A stretch of DNA of 64,000 nucleotides from G963662905 sp963676415 (lineage in GTDB: Bacteria > Bacteroidota > Bacteroidia > Bacteroidales > WRLA01): assembly GCA_963676415.1 (NCBI GenBank), contig OY781097.1, positions 3,534,001 to 3,598,000 on the forward strand, written 5' to 3'. The number at the start of each line of letters is the position of its first letter. Within the stretch, counting starts at the first letter, position 1. Under the pieces are notes generated by a model. It was given only the letters and a program-made list of their open reading frames with translations, ran no database searches and was not told where the DNA came from. This document shows positions 8,144 through 16,392 of this stretch, in pieces. Position numbers and translations under genes: made by a program.

Positions 8144-9187
8144 TCAGGCTTCTTTAGCTTTTATGGAAATAAGGGGCAGGCTTACGCGGAATATTTCGCC
8201 GCTCTGTTCTATTTCCAGATCATGCCCGCTCAGAAAACGGATGCGCTCTCCCAGATTGCTCAGTCCGGTGCCTGTCCCCGCAGAGTTCTGGCTTTTGCTG
8301 CGCCTTGCATTGCTGATGATCATCCGGTCTCCGCGACGCTCCATCCGGATCACAAGTGGGTGTTCATGCGAAATCACATTGTGTTTCACGGCATTCTCCA
8401 CCAGCAATTGCACCGACATGGGCGGAATCTGCACATCATCTACCTGCCTGATTTCCTTCTCGATACGTAGTTTATCGCCAAAGCGCATTTTCTCCAGAAA
8501 GATATAGGTGTCCACAAATTCAAGCTCTTTGCTCAGGCTAACAAGTTCTTTTTGATCCAGGACATAGCGGTACATTTGACTGAGTTTCTGTACAAAATCG
8601 GAGGCTTTATCGCTGTCGATATGAATGAGCGAATCCAGCGTGCTGAAACAATTGAAAAGGAAATGCGGGTTGAGCTGGTTGCGCAAAGCCTGATAACGCG
8701 CCGCGATGGCTTGTTTTTCAATTTTGGCAGTTTCGATTTGTGCGCGTTTATAATGATGGAAAAAGGCCAGGGTATAGAAAAAGCCGGTAATGGCCATGGA
8801 AACCAGGAATTCTACAAACATCGTCATGCGGAAGGCATTGAAAAAATTGGGCCATTCCGTTTTGACCCAAATGGCGTTCCACAGCGCATTGACCAGAAGG
8901 ATATCCACAAAAGAAAATGCCAGCATTGCCGCCCAGCTGAGCCAGTAGGTGCGGCCCGGTTTTTCGTCCCAGGGCAGGTATTTTGTCATCAGATAGCCAA
9001 TCAGCTCGTTGCCTTTCCAAAGAGTTCCACCAATCAAAAGGGAATAAGTGACCATCATATGCGCGTTTTCCCAGAAATTTTCTCCGCCATTGAATGCAAA
9101 TGTAATCCCCAGGCCAATCAAAACAACGATCAATAAATCGCGTAAATGACTTATAATTGGATATTTACGTTTAGGATATTCCTTCAT
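8144..9187 (-). CDS. LytS/YehU-like sensor histidine kinase
   Basis: The 347-residue protein has four predicted membrane segments in the first 150 residues (about 15-32, 45-60, 82-105, 122-145) and a short coiled region. The His-kinase motif ALRNQLNPHFLFNCFSTLDSL follows near residue 178, with the phosphorylated His in NPHFLFN, then an ATPase domain (PPMSVQLLVENAVKHNV and GTGTGLSNLGERI). It passes phosphate to the LytTR regulator immediately downstream (stop TGA and ATG one base apart). There is no extracellular sensor domain; sensing is probably within the membrane. Confidence 0.92.
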   Translation of the reverse strand: MKEYPKRKYPIISHLRDLLIVVLIGLGITFAFNGGENFWENAHMMVTYSLLIGGTLWKGNELIGYLMTKYLPWDEKPGRTYWLSWAAMLAFSFVDILLVNALWNAIWVKTEWPNFFNAFRMTMFVEFLVSMAITGFFYTLAFFHHYKRAQIETAKIEKQAIAARYQALRNQLNPHFLFNCFSTLDSLIHIDSDKASDFVQKLSQMYRYVLDQKELVSLSKELEFVDTYIFLEKMRFGDKLRIEKEIRQVDDVQIPPMSVQLLVENAVKHNVISHEHPLVIRMERRGDRMIISNARRSKSQNSAGTGTGLSNLGERIRFLSGHDLEIEQSGEIFRVSLPLISIKAKEA

Positions 9188-9590
9188 TTTATCAAATTTT
9201 GCCCTAAATTATTAAATTTTTAGCTCTTCGCTGCTCCCCTCGCGCCCTCAGCGTCTCCCCGTCTCAGCAGTCAATTCTTTCTACCGCAGAGGCACAGAGG
9301 CGCAGAGATACGCAGGAAAACATCAAGTCCCGGGCCAGCCAACCTCCGCGCCCTTAGCGAAAAAAAACCAAGAAAATTTATCCGCGAAGCACACGATTAA
9401 TGCTAATAAAGAATCTCCTTAGCGATCTTAGCGCCCTTCGCGGACAAAAAAAGAAATATTATATCCGCGAAGCACACAAAGAAACGCTAAGAAAAACCCC
9501 TTCGCGCCCTTTGCTTCCTTCGCGGACAAAAAAGCGTTGAGCCCCAGCGAAACAAAAAGCATTCAGTGCCCTCCGCGGATAAAAAGGACG
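9188..9590. repeat. Intergenic repeat region
   Basis: There is no gene. The 403 bp is filled with two repeat families: ACCGCAGAGGCACAGAGG-type modules near 9280-9315, and CTTCGCGCCCTTCGCGGACAAAAA modules alternating with CCGCGAAGCACACAAAGAAACGC in the opposite sense (9340-9590). Both families recur at 13.5, 45-48, 52 and 57 kb. Confidence 0.8.
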
Positions 9591-10241
9591 TCACTCCCTC
9601 AGCTCCCCCTTACACTTCTCCAACTGGCTCTGATTCAAATCTTCTCCCCAAACCGGAGCAAATGGATTATCTGAGCGAAAGCTCTTAAATTTCTCAGCGG
9701 CTTCTTCAAAAATAGGTAAAGCATTTTTTGCGCCACCACCGAAAAATCCCGGAGTGTAATAAGTGTTCTGTGCTTTCAAAAAGAGTGCCCGAGGGTTGTT
9801 TGGATTGAGCTTCAGCGATTTGTTGATGCGCTTGCCGGCTTTCTGCGACATCGTCATGCCCCGGCTGCCATCTGCGCCAATGCGTGCCTGATATAAATAT
9901 CCCTCCAAAGCCAAAACTTCGGATTCTTCTGCTGCTATTTCCAAAGCCTTCTCAACCGAAATTTCTGCTTTGTCGAGCACCGCATCTTTAGTGTCTTTGC
10001 CATCAACCATATAACTGGAGTTGATATAGCAAAGTGCCGCCCAATATGCCGGTTCCCATTTATCCGCTTCGGCATTGGATATGCGCTCAAAAGCCGCTGC
10101 CACAGATTGCAGTTCTTCCGGGCTTTCGGCCTGTTCGATTTTTCCCAGATTTTCGCCCATAGCCTGCATATATTGCGCCTGTGCCATGATGCCGCTTTGC
10201 GCTGCAAAAACGATGCTTAAAATGATGATGAATTTTTTCAT
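9591..10241 (-). CDS. Secreted TPR-like protein of unknown function
   Basis: The 216-residue protein starts with a cleavable signal peptide (MKKFIIILSIVFAAQSGIMAQ). The rest is helical with tetratricopeptide-like pairs, for example AEISVEKALEIAAEESEVLALEGYLY and INKSLKLNPNNPRALFLKAQNTYY, so it is probably a periplasmic protein-protein interaction module. I do not recognise a named family. It is 45 bp downstream of the TonB receptor stop, in the same direction, and may be co-expressed with it. TAAATTTG at 10275-10268 is a possible -7 element of its own. Confidence 0.75.
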   Translation of the reverse strand: MKKFIIILSIVFAAQSGIMAQAQYMQAMGENLGKIEQAESPEELQSVAAAFERISNAEADKWEPAYWAALCYINSSYMVDGKDTKDAVLDKAEISVEKALEIAAEESEVLALEGYLYQARIGADGSRGMTMSQKAGKRINKSLKLNPNNPRALFLKAQNTYYTPGFFGGGAKNALPIFEEAAEKFKSFRSDNPFAPVWGEDLNQSQLEKCKGELRE

Positions 10242-10286
10242 GATAATGTGTTTTTAAAAAGATGTAACAAATTTATTTTAATGATG

Positions 10287-12434
10287 TTAGTTTATACTCA
10301 CAAAAACTCCCAATACCACAAAATTCTTAATCCCATCAGTAACCGGATAGGCCAGATATTTCCCATCAGCACCGGGCTTTTGGTGGTAGCGGTAGGCATA
10401 GGTGTGATCCGCTCCGGTAACATTGCTCACGGAGGCATAAATGATGGTAAAATTTCCGAATATATCCATCAAATGACTGATATTCAGGCTTAAGTTGTGA
10501 TAGGTTTTGGTTTTTTGGTTCATGAATCCGGCTTCATTGGGGTCTTCATAGGGGCGTCCGCTGGTAAAACTGTAACTGGCGCCAAACTGGGTGTTGATGC
10601 CGTTTACCCAGTATTTTCCTACTACACTGAGCTGATGGTCAGCAACAAATGAAGGCTGCACCTCTTCGGGATAATAACGGTAATCGCGTTTGGTGTCGAT
10701 ATAGCTATACGAAACCCAGAAATCGAGATAGTCGATGCTTTGCCAATCGCGGTAAAAGATGTCGATTCCCTTTGCATAACCATGTCCCTCATTCGTATAA
10801 TATTGCGGATCCCAGACAACTTTTTCCATATTGAATTTGGTGAGCCCGTCGTATTTTTTGTAATAGGCTTCGGCGCGGAAGATGCGTTTTTCCTGCTGAT
10901 ATTGGTAGTTGACAATATAATGCTGTGCTTCTTCATAATCCAGTTCGGGCGCAAAGGCCAGATATTCATCCATGGGCGACTGGTAAAACTGTCCGTAGGC
11001 TGCAGAAAACTGTCCGTATTTGCCTATGCTGTACGCCAGTGCCAGACGGGGAGCCAGGCTGAATTGCTTGTTCAGGCTACTGTACTCGCCACGAAATCCG
11101 CTTTTTAAAGCAAATTTCCCGCTAAAGCTCCATTCGCCTTCGATATATGCTGCCGGATTATGCTCCTGAAAGCCTGCCGATTGAAATTTCGGTGATGGGA
11201 AATCCTTGTACTTTCTGCTGTAATCTTCGAAACTGTAGATTGCGCCCATATTTAATGTCATTCCGTTGTAAGGCGAGTATTTCATGCCGTATTTGGCTTG
11301 CATGGCCTTGCTTTCGATCAATGCATGATCGTTTCCCGGCTTAACATCATCACGGTTCCATCCGGCAGAAATGCCACCATAATACATCCAGCTGCTGTTG
11401 ACCGTATTGCGCACCACCGTATTGAAATAGGCATTGTCGTTGAGCAGGTCATAGGCCAGGTCACCACTGGCTTCTTCCAGGTTTGGGTAGTACACAGCCG
11501 TATGGTCATGCGAAAATGTGGCCATGCTTTTCCAGATGCCGCTTTTGCCGAATTTCCTCCGCGCACTGATTGTTCCACCATAAAGCTCAGGCTCGTGTAT
11601 ATATTCCTGCTCGGGTTGTGCCAACGCAAAATAGGGTTTGAGGTTGGTATAATCCAGACTGACCGAAAGCGCTCCTTTGTCGTCCCATTTTTGGGTATGT
11701 CCGGCGCCTGCGCCCACATTTAAAAGACTAATCGAAGTGAAGCTTTCCTGAGGCAGGTCAAGCGTGTTGAGGATCAAAGCCGAAGATAGCGCCTGGCCGT
11801 ATTCTGCAGAGAAACCGCCTGTGCTGAAGAGCGTTCCGGTAAACAGTTGCGGATTGAACCTTCCCCGTGCCGGGATGTCGGGGGTAGTAGAAAAATAGGG
11901 TTGCTGTACCAACATGCCGTCAATAAAAGTAGAACTTTCGTAATGGTCGCCGCCCCGGACAAACAAACGACCGTCTTCGCCGACAGTTTGTGCGCCGGGC
12001 AGAGTTTTCAGCGCTCCGTATATATCACCTTCTGCGGTGGGTGTGGTGAGAATATCCAGCGGCTTCAAAACTACTCCGCGTTTTTCATCGCCGGCTTCAA
12101 AGGCCCCGGCAGCAATCACTACTTCATTGAGTTTGTTTTCGATAGGGGAGAGGATGATTTCCAGGTCTTTATGATCTTTTACCACAAGGGCAATGCGCTC
12201 TTCCACATAACCAATAAAGCTTACTACTAATGCTTGTTCGCCGGAGAGCCTGGTCTGAAGGCTGAAGCTGCCGTCGGTATTGCTGCTGGTGCCGTCATAA
12301 GTGCCCAGAAAATAAATATTGGCGCCCGGCAGTTTTTCGCCCGTTTTGCTCAAAACCGTTCCGCTGATCGTGCTTTGTGCGCATGCAAACTGCCAGGTAA
12401 ATAGGCTGAAAAGGATGAGGATAATATTTTTCAT
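10287..12434 (-). CDS. TonB-dependent outer-membrane receptor
   Basis: The 715-residue protein has a signal peptide (to about residue 19, FACAQ) and a carboxypeptidase-regulatory-like domain (residues 22-110: ISGTVLSKTGEKLPGANIYF, FSFIGY-type ending). A plug domain follows (about 125-225: TPTAEGDIYGALKTLPGAQ, GRLFVRGGDHYESSTFIDGM), then a beta-barrel to the C-terminus. This is the standard architecture of Bacteroidota TonB receptors, which import a bound ligand using inner-membrane energy. No SusD partner is adjacent, which argues against a glycan-uptake SusCD pair and leaves metals, vitamins or peptides. A candidate promoter, TTG-N21-GATATTTG, lies at 12481-12450. Confidence 0.92.
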   Translation of the reverse strand: MKNIILILFSLFTWQFACAQSTISGTVLSKTGEKLPGANIYFLGTYDGTSSNTDGSFSLQTRLSGEQALVVSFIGYVEERIALVVKDHKDLEIILSPIENKLNEVVIAAGAFEAGDEKRGVVLKPLDILTTPTAEGDIYGALKTLPGAQTVGEDGRLFVRGGDHYESSTFIDGMLVQQPYFSTTPDIPARGRFNPQLFTGTLFSTGGFSAEYGQALSSALILNTLDLPQESFTSISLLNVGAGAGHTQKWDDKGALSVSLDYTNLKPYFALAQPEQEYIHEPELYGGTISARRKFGKSGIWKSMATFSHDHTAVYYPNLEEASGDLAYDLLNDNAYFNTVVRNTVNSSWMYYGGISAGWNRDDVKPGNDHALIESKAMQAKYGMKYSPYNGMTLNMGAIYSFEDYSRKYKDFPSPKFQSAGFQEHNPAAYIEGEWSFSGKFALKSGFRGEYSSLNKQFSLAPRLALAYSIGKYGQFSAAYGQFYQSPMDEYLAFAPELDYEEAQHYIVNYQYQQEKRIFRAEAYYKKYDGLTKFNMEKVVWDPQYYTNEGHGYAKGIDIFYRDWQSIDYLDFWVSYSYIDTKRDYRYYPEEVQPSFVADHQLSVVGKYWVNGINTQFGASYSFTSGRPYEDPNEAGFMNQKTKTYHNLSLNISHLMDIFGNFTIIYASVSNVTGADHTYAYRYHQKPGADGKYLAYPVTDGIKNFVVLGVFVSIN

Positions 12435-12867
12435 GGCGTGTTTTTAAGGCAAATATCCGATGCAGAGCTGTGCTGAAACAAGAAAAACCGGATGAACTGT
12501 TGATTTTTGGGGATGAGTTGCCCTTCGGCTCCCTTCGCGGATAAAAAAAAGAGTTGAGCGAATGCAGTGAACGAACTTTAGTGACGGAGAGACTGGGGGG
12601 GAGAAGTGTTTTAATATTAATTTCGTTAGCTTCTTTGGGATATCTGATGCCCCATAACGCAATTTACTGATAAGCAGTAGATTGAGTAATGGGAGGCAAT
12701 ATTAACAATTCCACATCACCCATCACTCATCACCCATCACTCATCACTGATCACTGATCACCCATCACTGATCACCCATCACTGATCACTCATCACTGAT
12801 CACTCATCACTGATCACTCATCACTAAAAAAAAACCTTCCCTTAACAAAAAATTTTTCCTGATTTAA
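12435..12867. repeat. Intergenic repeat region with a TGATCACTCATCAC array
   Basis: It holds a TTCGCGGATAAAAAAAAGAGTTGAGC module (about 12533), a dispersed-element copy (CGTTAGCTTCTTTGGGATATC, near 12626) and, at 12714-12825, an array of ten-base sub-units mixing ATCACCCATC, ATCACTGATC and ATCACTCATC. The array family recurs at 17.45-18.03 kb and inside the coding sequence at 45.2 kb. Confidence 0.85.
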
Positions 12868-12898
12868 CTTGCTTGATTCAAATCTTTGAGTAATTTTG
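12868..12898 (+). promoter_or_regulatory. Bacteroidota-type promoter
   Basis: TTG at 12869-12871, a 19-nt spacer, then TAATTTTG at 12891-12898 fit the TTTG-N19-TAnnTTTG consensus. The start codon of the winged-helix regulator is 20 bp downstream, so the 5' leader is short. Confidence 0.7.
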
Positions 12899-12917
12899 CT
12901 ACTCAGTTTGCAATAGA

Positions 12918-13454
12918 ATGATTGACGCATTAATAACATCCAGAACAAGGGTCAAACTCCTGACCAAGTTCTTCTTAAACAGCCATGCAAGGGCATATTT
13001 AAGAGGACTTGAAAGTGAATTTGGTGAGTCGTCCAATGCTATTCGTCTCGAACTCAATCGTTTCGAAAAAGCTGGGCTGCTGACTTCTGCTATGGATGGA
13101 AATAAAAAAGTCTTTCAGGCAAATCGTAAACACCCTCTTTTTAAAGACATCCACAATATTTTATTAAAACATCTTGGTCTCGATCAAATCATCCACCGTG
13201 TAGTTGATGGCCTGGGCGATATCAAGAAGGTTTATCTTACAGGCGATTATGCACACGGCACTGCCGGCGAGGTTATCGACCTGATTTTTGTGGGCAATGC
13301 CATTGATAAAGAGTTTTTGGTAAAACTGATCGACAAAGCAGAAAAGATGATCAAAAGGAAACTGCGCTACCTGACCTTCACAGAAGAAGAAGCAGGCAAT
13401 TACCTTAATGGTAAAAACAGCGAAGATTATCTCCTGCTCTGGCAGCAAGCTTAG
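12918..13454 (+). CDS. Winged-helix regulator with nucleotidyltransferase-like domain
   Basis: The 178-residue protein has an N-terminal winged-helix domain (residues 1-75: SRTRVKLLTKFFLN, GESSNAIRLELNRFEKAGLL) and a C-terminal domain (about 95-175) resembling the nucleotidyltransferase fold (VYLTGDYAHGTAG, EVIDLIFVG). The catalytic GS and DxD residues are replaced (GD, and a single Asp), so it is probably inactive as an enzyme. Similar proteins often stand at the start of exopolysaccharide loci in Bacteroidota, and this one precedes such a locus. It probably regulates it, but that is inference. A good promoter lies directly upstream. Confidence 0.75.
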   Translation: MIDALITSRTRVKLLTKFFLNSHARAYLRGLESEFGESSNAIRLELNRFEKAGLLTSAMDGNKKVFQANRKHPLFKDIHNILLKHLGLDQIIHRVVDGLGDIKKVYLTGDYAHGTAGEVIDLIFVGNAIDKEFLVKLIDKAEKMIKRKLRYLTFTEEEAGNYLNGKNSEDYLLLWQQA

Positions 13455-13776
13455 AAATGTCGGTTTTGCTGAAAAAAGCTGTAAAATCAAAAAGCAGCTA
13501 AGGTATTTGAAACAAGATAGTTACAGAGAAAGCGCTGTGACTTACGAGGCGGAAGCGTATCAAGAGGCGAAGAGCGGAGAGCTAAGAGCCTCCACGGACA
13601 AAAAACCAAGAATATTTTCTCCGCGAAGCACACAAAGAAACGCTAAGAAAAAAAACCTTCGCGCCCTCAGCGTCCTTCGTGGATAAGAAACAGCCCGCGC
13701 CAGCCAATCTTCGCGCCCTTCGCGGACAAAAAAAGCCGAACGCAGCGGAAAAAGACCTTTGCGGACAAGATGCCCT
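13455..13776. repeat. Intergenic repeats before the AbiEii pair
   Basis: No gene is seen. The gap is dominated by CCGCGAAGCACACAAAG and CTTCGCGCCCTTCGCGGACAAAAAA modules facing each other (13610-13760), forming imperfect palindromes. The same family lies on the other side of the AbiEii pair at about 14800-14860. Confidence 0.75.
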
Positions 13777-14079
13777 ATGCTGACAACCGATCAAAAATTA
13801 AAAGCAATGCTGTGGGATCTGCCCCAGGAACAAAAAGATAAATTGTCTGGGGATTTAATCGCACGACCACTTGAAGTGCTAAGTAATAATGAAACACTTT
13901 TGCTTAAAGCCTTAAATACGCTTAGCTGGTTTGAGTTGATTGATCTAACAGGAGCGGAAAAACTTGTGAAATTGCTTTCAGACGACACTATCAAAAAGCT
14001 TTTCCCGGGATCCCGACGAGAGTACTATACGAATGCACGAAGGTTATTATCAAAATATTCTTTATCCACTGCAGGATAA
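13777..14079 (+). CDS. Small partner protein of the AbiEii-type gene
   Basis: From ATG at 13777 the product has 100 residues (MLTTDQKLKAMLWDLP...). An upstream start at 13759 would lie in repeat DNA and is less likely. The protein is helical and soluble, without a motif I can name. It overlaps the next gene by 47 bp in another frame, an arrangement typical of toxin-antitoxin partners, so it is probably the antitoxin or accessory subunit. Confidence 0.65.
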   Translation: MLTTDQKLKAMLWDLPQEQKDKLSGDLIARPLEVLSNNETLLLKALNTLSWFELIDLTGAEKLVKLLSDDTIKKLFPGSRREYYTNARRLLSKYSLSTAG

Positions 14080-14728
14080 GGTTTTGATGCAGATGGCTGA
14101 CTTAACTGTAAGCTTCTATCTTACAGGAGGTACAGCGCTCAGCAGGGCATACCTTAATCATCGCTATTCTGATAATCTGGATTTCTTTCTAAATGATGCT
14201 GCTGATTTTAAAGAGCAGTTGTCAACCATATTCAATGCCCTAAAGGCTTCCAAAATTGAATATTCTGTTTCTTCAATAGATGAAGGATTTGCGCGTTTAT
14301 TTGTTGCCGATAGCGGCCATCATTTAAAGCTTGATTTTGTTAATGATGTGGCATGGCGCGCCGGTGATCTGCTGCCAACTGATTTATTCCCGCGAACCGA
14401 CAATATCAGGAATATATTGTCCAATAAGCTCACAGCATTGGGAAGGTATTCCTCTAAAGATGTAGTCGATATTATTTATATCTGTGGGCACTCTTCTTTT
14501 AATTGGAAAGATATTTTTGAAGAAGCAGGAAAAAAGGATGTTTGGGTTAACGCGGTTTCCGTTGCCGGGATGTTAGAAAGCTACCCAATAGAAAAACTTG
14601 ATGAAATAAACTGGATAGGCAGTGCTCCAAAAAAGAATTTGATTGCGCGAAAACTGGAGTGTATTATCGGTGATATTATGCTTGGAAGAGATAATTCTTT
14701 GTTTCCAGAGAATTCCCGGGATGTTTAA
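14033..14728 (+). CDS. AbiEii/AbiGii-type nucleotidyltransferase
   Basis: The 231-residue protein carries the AbiEii nucleotidyltransferase signature: SFYLTGGTALSRAYLNHRYSDNLDFFLND at residues 28-56, with the GGTAL loop and the D-x-L-D metal site. NILSNKLTALGRYSSKDVVDI follows near residue 125. AbiEii proteins are toxins of type IV-like toxin-antitoxin or abortive-infection systems acting through nucleotide transfer. The overlapping upstream gene is the probable antitoxin. The pair lies between repeat blocks inside an otherwise biosynthetic locus, suggesting an inserted module. Confidence 0.8.
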   Translation: MHEGYYQNILYPLQDKVLMQMADLTVSFYLTGGTALSRAYLNHRYSDNLDFFLNDAADFKEQLSTIFNALKASKIEYSVSSIDEGFARLFVADSGHHLKLDFVNDVAWRAGDLLPTDLFPRTDNIRNILSNKLTALGRYSSKDVVDIIYICGHSSFNWKDIFEEAGKKDVWVNAVSVAGMLESYPIEKLDEINWIGSAPKKNLIARKLECIIGDIMLGRDNSLFPENSRDV

Positions 14729-15080
14729 GCGGAGAACCAAGCGAAACAAGACCCCATCAAAGCATTTGTGCCCATCTGTGTCATTTGTGGACAAAAAAAA
14801 AGGTGTTGAGCGAAGCGAAACAAAAAAAATCTTCGCGATCTTCGCGGACAAAAAGGTTGAGCGACTTGTGGTGAGCGTCCTGTGCTGAGCGAAGCCGAAG
14901 TAAGCCTAACCAAGCGAAACAAGACCCCATCAAAGCATTTGTGTCCATCTGTGTCATTTGTGGACAAAAAAAGGTGTTGAGCGAAGGGAAACACACAAAT
15001 CCCACGCCAGTCTTCAATCTCTTCAAGCGGTTTGTGGATAAGAAAGTTGAGCGTAGCGAAACACAAAACATCACTATCAA
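14729..15080. repeat. Intergenic repeats upstream of GxxExxY gene (copy 1)
   Basis: No gene. Modules in order: AACAAGACCCCATCAAAGCA, TTTGTGCCCATCTGTGTCAT, TTTGTGGACAAAAAAAAAGG, GTTGAGCGAAGCGAAACAAA, TCTTCGCGGACAAAAAGG, then a second round of the same modules to 15075. The block is duplicated at 15570-15873 (offset 795 bp). Confidence 0.85.
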
Positions 15081-15458
15081 ATGTCCGAAGAATACCCATT
15101 TAAAGAAGAAAGCTACAAAATAATTGGAGCAGCAATGGATGTTCATAACGAACTAGGCTCTGGATTTTTGGAAGCTGTTTATCAGGAGGCAATGTCAATA
15201 GTGCTTGAGGAAGAGCAAATCCCTTTTACCAAGGAGCAGAAATTGCAAATTTGTTTTCGAGGTAAAACGCTTAAAAAAAGTTACTCTGCTGATTTTATAT
15301 GTTATGATAAAATAATTGTTGAATTAAAAGCAGTAGATTCAATTTCTTCAACTCATATATCCCAAGTGATCAATTATTTAAAAGCTGCTAAAGTGAAACT
15401 TGGATTGCTCATAAATTTTGGGTCAAAGAAGCTTCAATACAAGAGGATAATCAATTAA
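15081..15458 (+). CDS. GxxExxY protein (PD-(D/E)XK-like)
   Basis: The 125-residue protein has the family motif GFLEAVY in NELGSGFLEAVYQEAMSIVL (residues 26-45) and a nuclease-like core YSADFICYDKIIVELKAV (residues 71-88, Asp and E-x-K), near residue 110 LLINFG. The family is widespread, often isolated in genomes, and its biological function is unknown. The fold resembles restriction-type nucleases. Here it is bracketed on both sides by the TTTGTGGACAAAAAA / GCGAAGCGAAACA repeat family, and a deleted duplicate follows at 15874. A second, divergent member is at 46568. Confidence 0.85.
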   Translation: MSEEYPFKEESYKIIGAAMDVHNELGSGFLEAVYQEAMSIVLEEEQIPFTKEQKLQICFRGKTLKKSYSADFICYDKIIVELKAVDSISSTHISQVINYLKAAKVKLGLLINFGSKKLQYKRIIN

Positions 15459-16392
15459 TACCGGGGCTCGCGTTGCTCGCTGCTTTTTTGTCCACAGATA
15501 CACACAAATTATCACAAATAGGAGCGGGCATTAAAAAGAAATGGTGGTAAACGATAAAAACCATCTGTGCCCATTTGTGTCATTTGTGGACAAAAAAGAG
15601 TTGAGCGAAGCGAAACAAAAAAACTCTTCGCGATCTTCGCGGACAAAAAGGTTGAGCGACTTGTGGTGAGCGTCCTGTGCTGAGCGAAGCCGAAGTAAGC
15701 CTAACCAAGCGAAACAAGACACCATCAAAGCATTTGTGCCCATCTGTGTCATTTGTGGACAAAAAAAGGTGTTGAGCGAAGGGAAACACACAAATCCCAC
15801 GCCAGTCTTCAAGCTCTTCAAGCGTTTTGTGGATAAGAAAGTTGAGCGTAGCGAAACACAAAATATCACTATCAAAAGCAGTAGATTCAATTTCTTCAAC
15901 TCATATATCCCAAGTGATCAATTATTTAAAAGCTGCTAAAGTGAAACTTGGATTGCTCATAAATTTTGGATCAAAGAAGCTTCAATACAAGAGGATAATC
16001 AATTAATACCGGGGCTTGCGTTGCTCGCTGCTTTTTTGTCCACAGATACACACAAATTATCACAAATAGGAGCGGGCATTAAAAAGAAATGGTGGTAAAC
16101 GATAAAAACCATCTGTGCCCCTTCGTGTCATTTGTGGACAAAAAGAGTTGAGCGTAATGAAACAAAACTCTTCGCGGATAAAAAAAAGGTTGAGCGACTT
16201 GTGGTGCGATGTGCTGCGTTGTGGTGAGCGTAGCCGAACCAAGCGAAGCCGAAGTAAGCCGAACCAAGCAAAACAAGACACCATCAAAGCATTTGTGCCC
16301 ATCTGTGTCATTTGTGGACAAAAAAGAGTTGAGCAAAGCGAAACAAAAGACCTTAGCGGAAAAAAACATTGAAATAAACATCTCAGCGGTAA
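15459..16392. repeat. Repeat region containing a duplicated GxxExxY locus
   Basis: It contains TTTTTTGTCCACAGATACACACAAATT (the inverse of the forward TTTGTGGACAAAAAA module) at about 15484 and 16032, and repeated forward modules at 15560-15790 and 16110-16350. The unit from about 15326 to 15590 recurs at 15874-16140, offset 548 bp, with very few differences. Confidence 0.85.
15874..16006 (+). pseudogene. 3' fragment of duplicated GxxExxY gene
   Basis: This stretch repeats the last ~130 bp of the gene at 15081-15458 (SISSTHISQVINYLKAAKVK...KRIIN stop at 16004-16006). Upstream flanks match at an offset of 795 bp and downstream at 548 bp, so 247 bp holding the start and first two thirds of the gene were lost from this copy. 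The junction carries an AAA microhomology. It is not functional. Confidence 0.85.
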
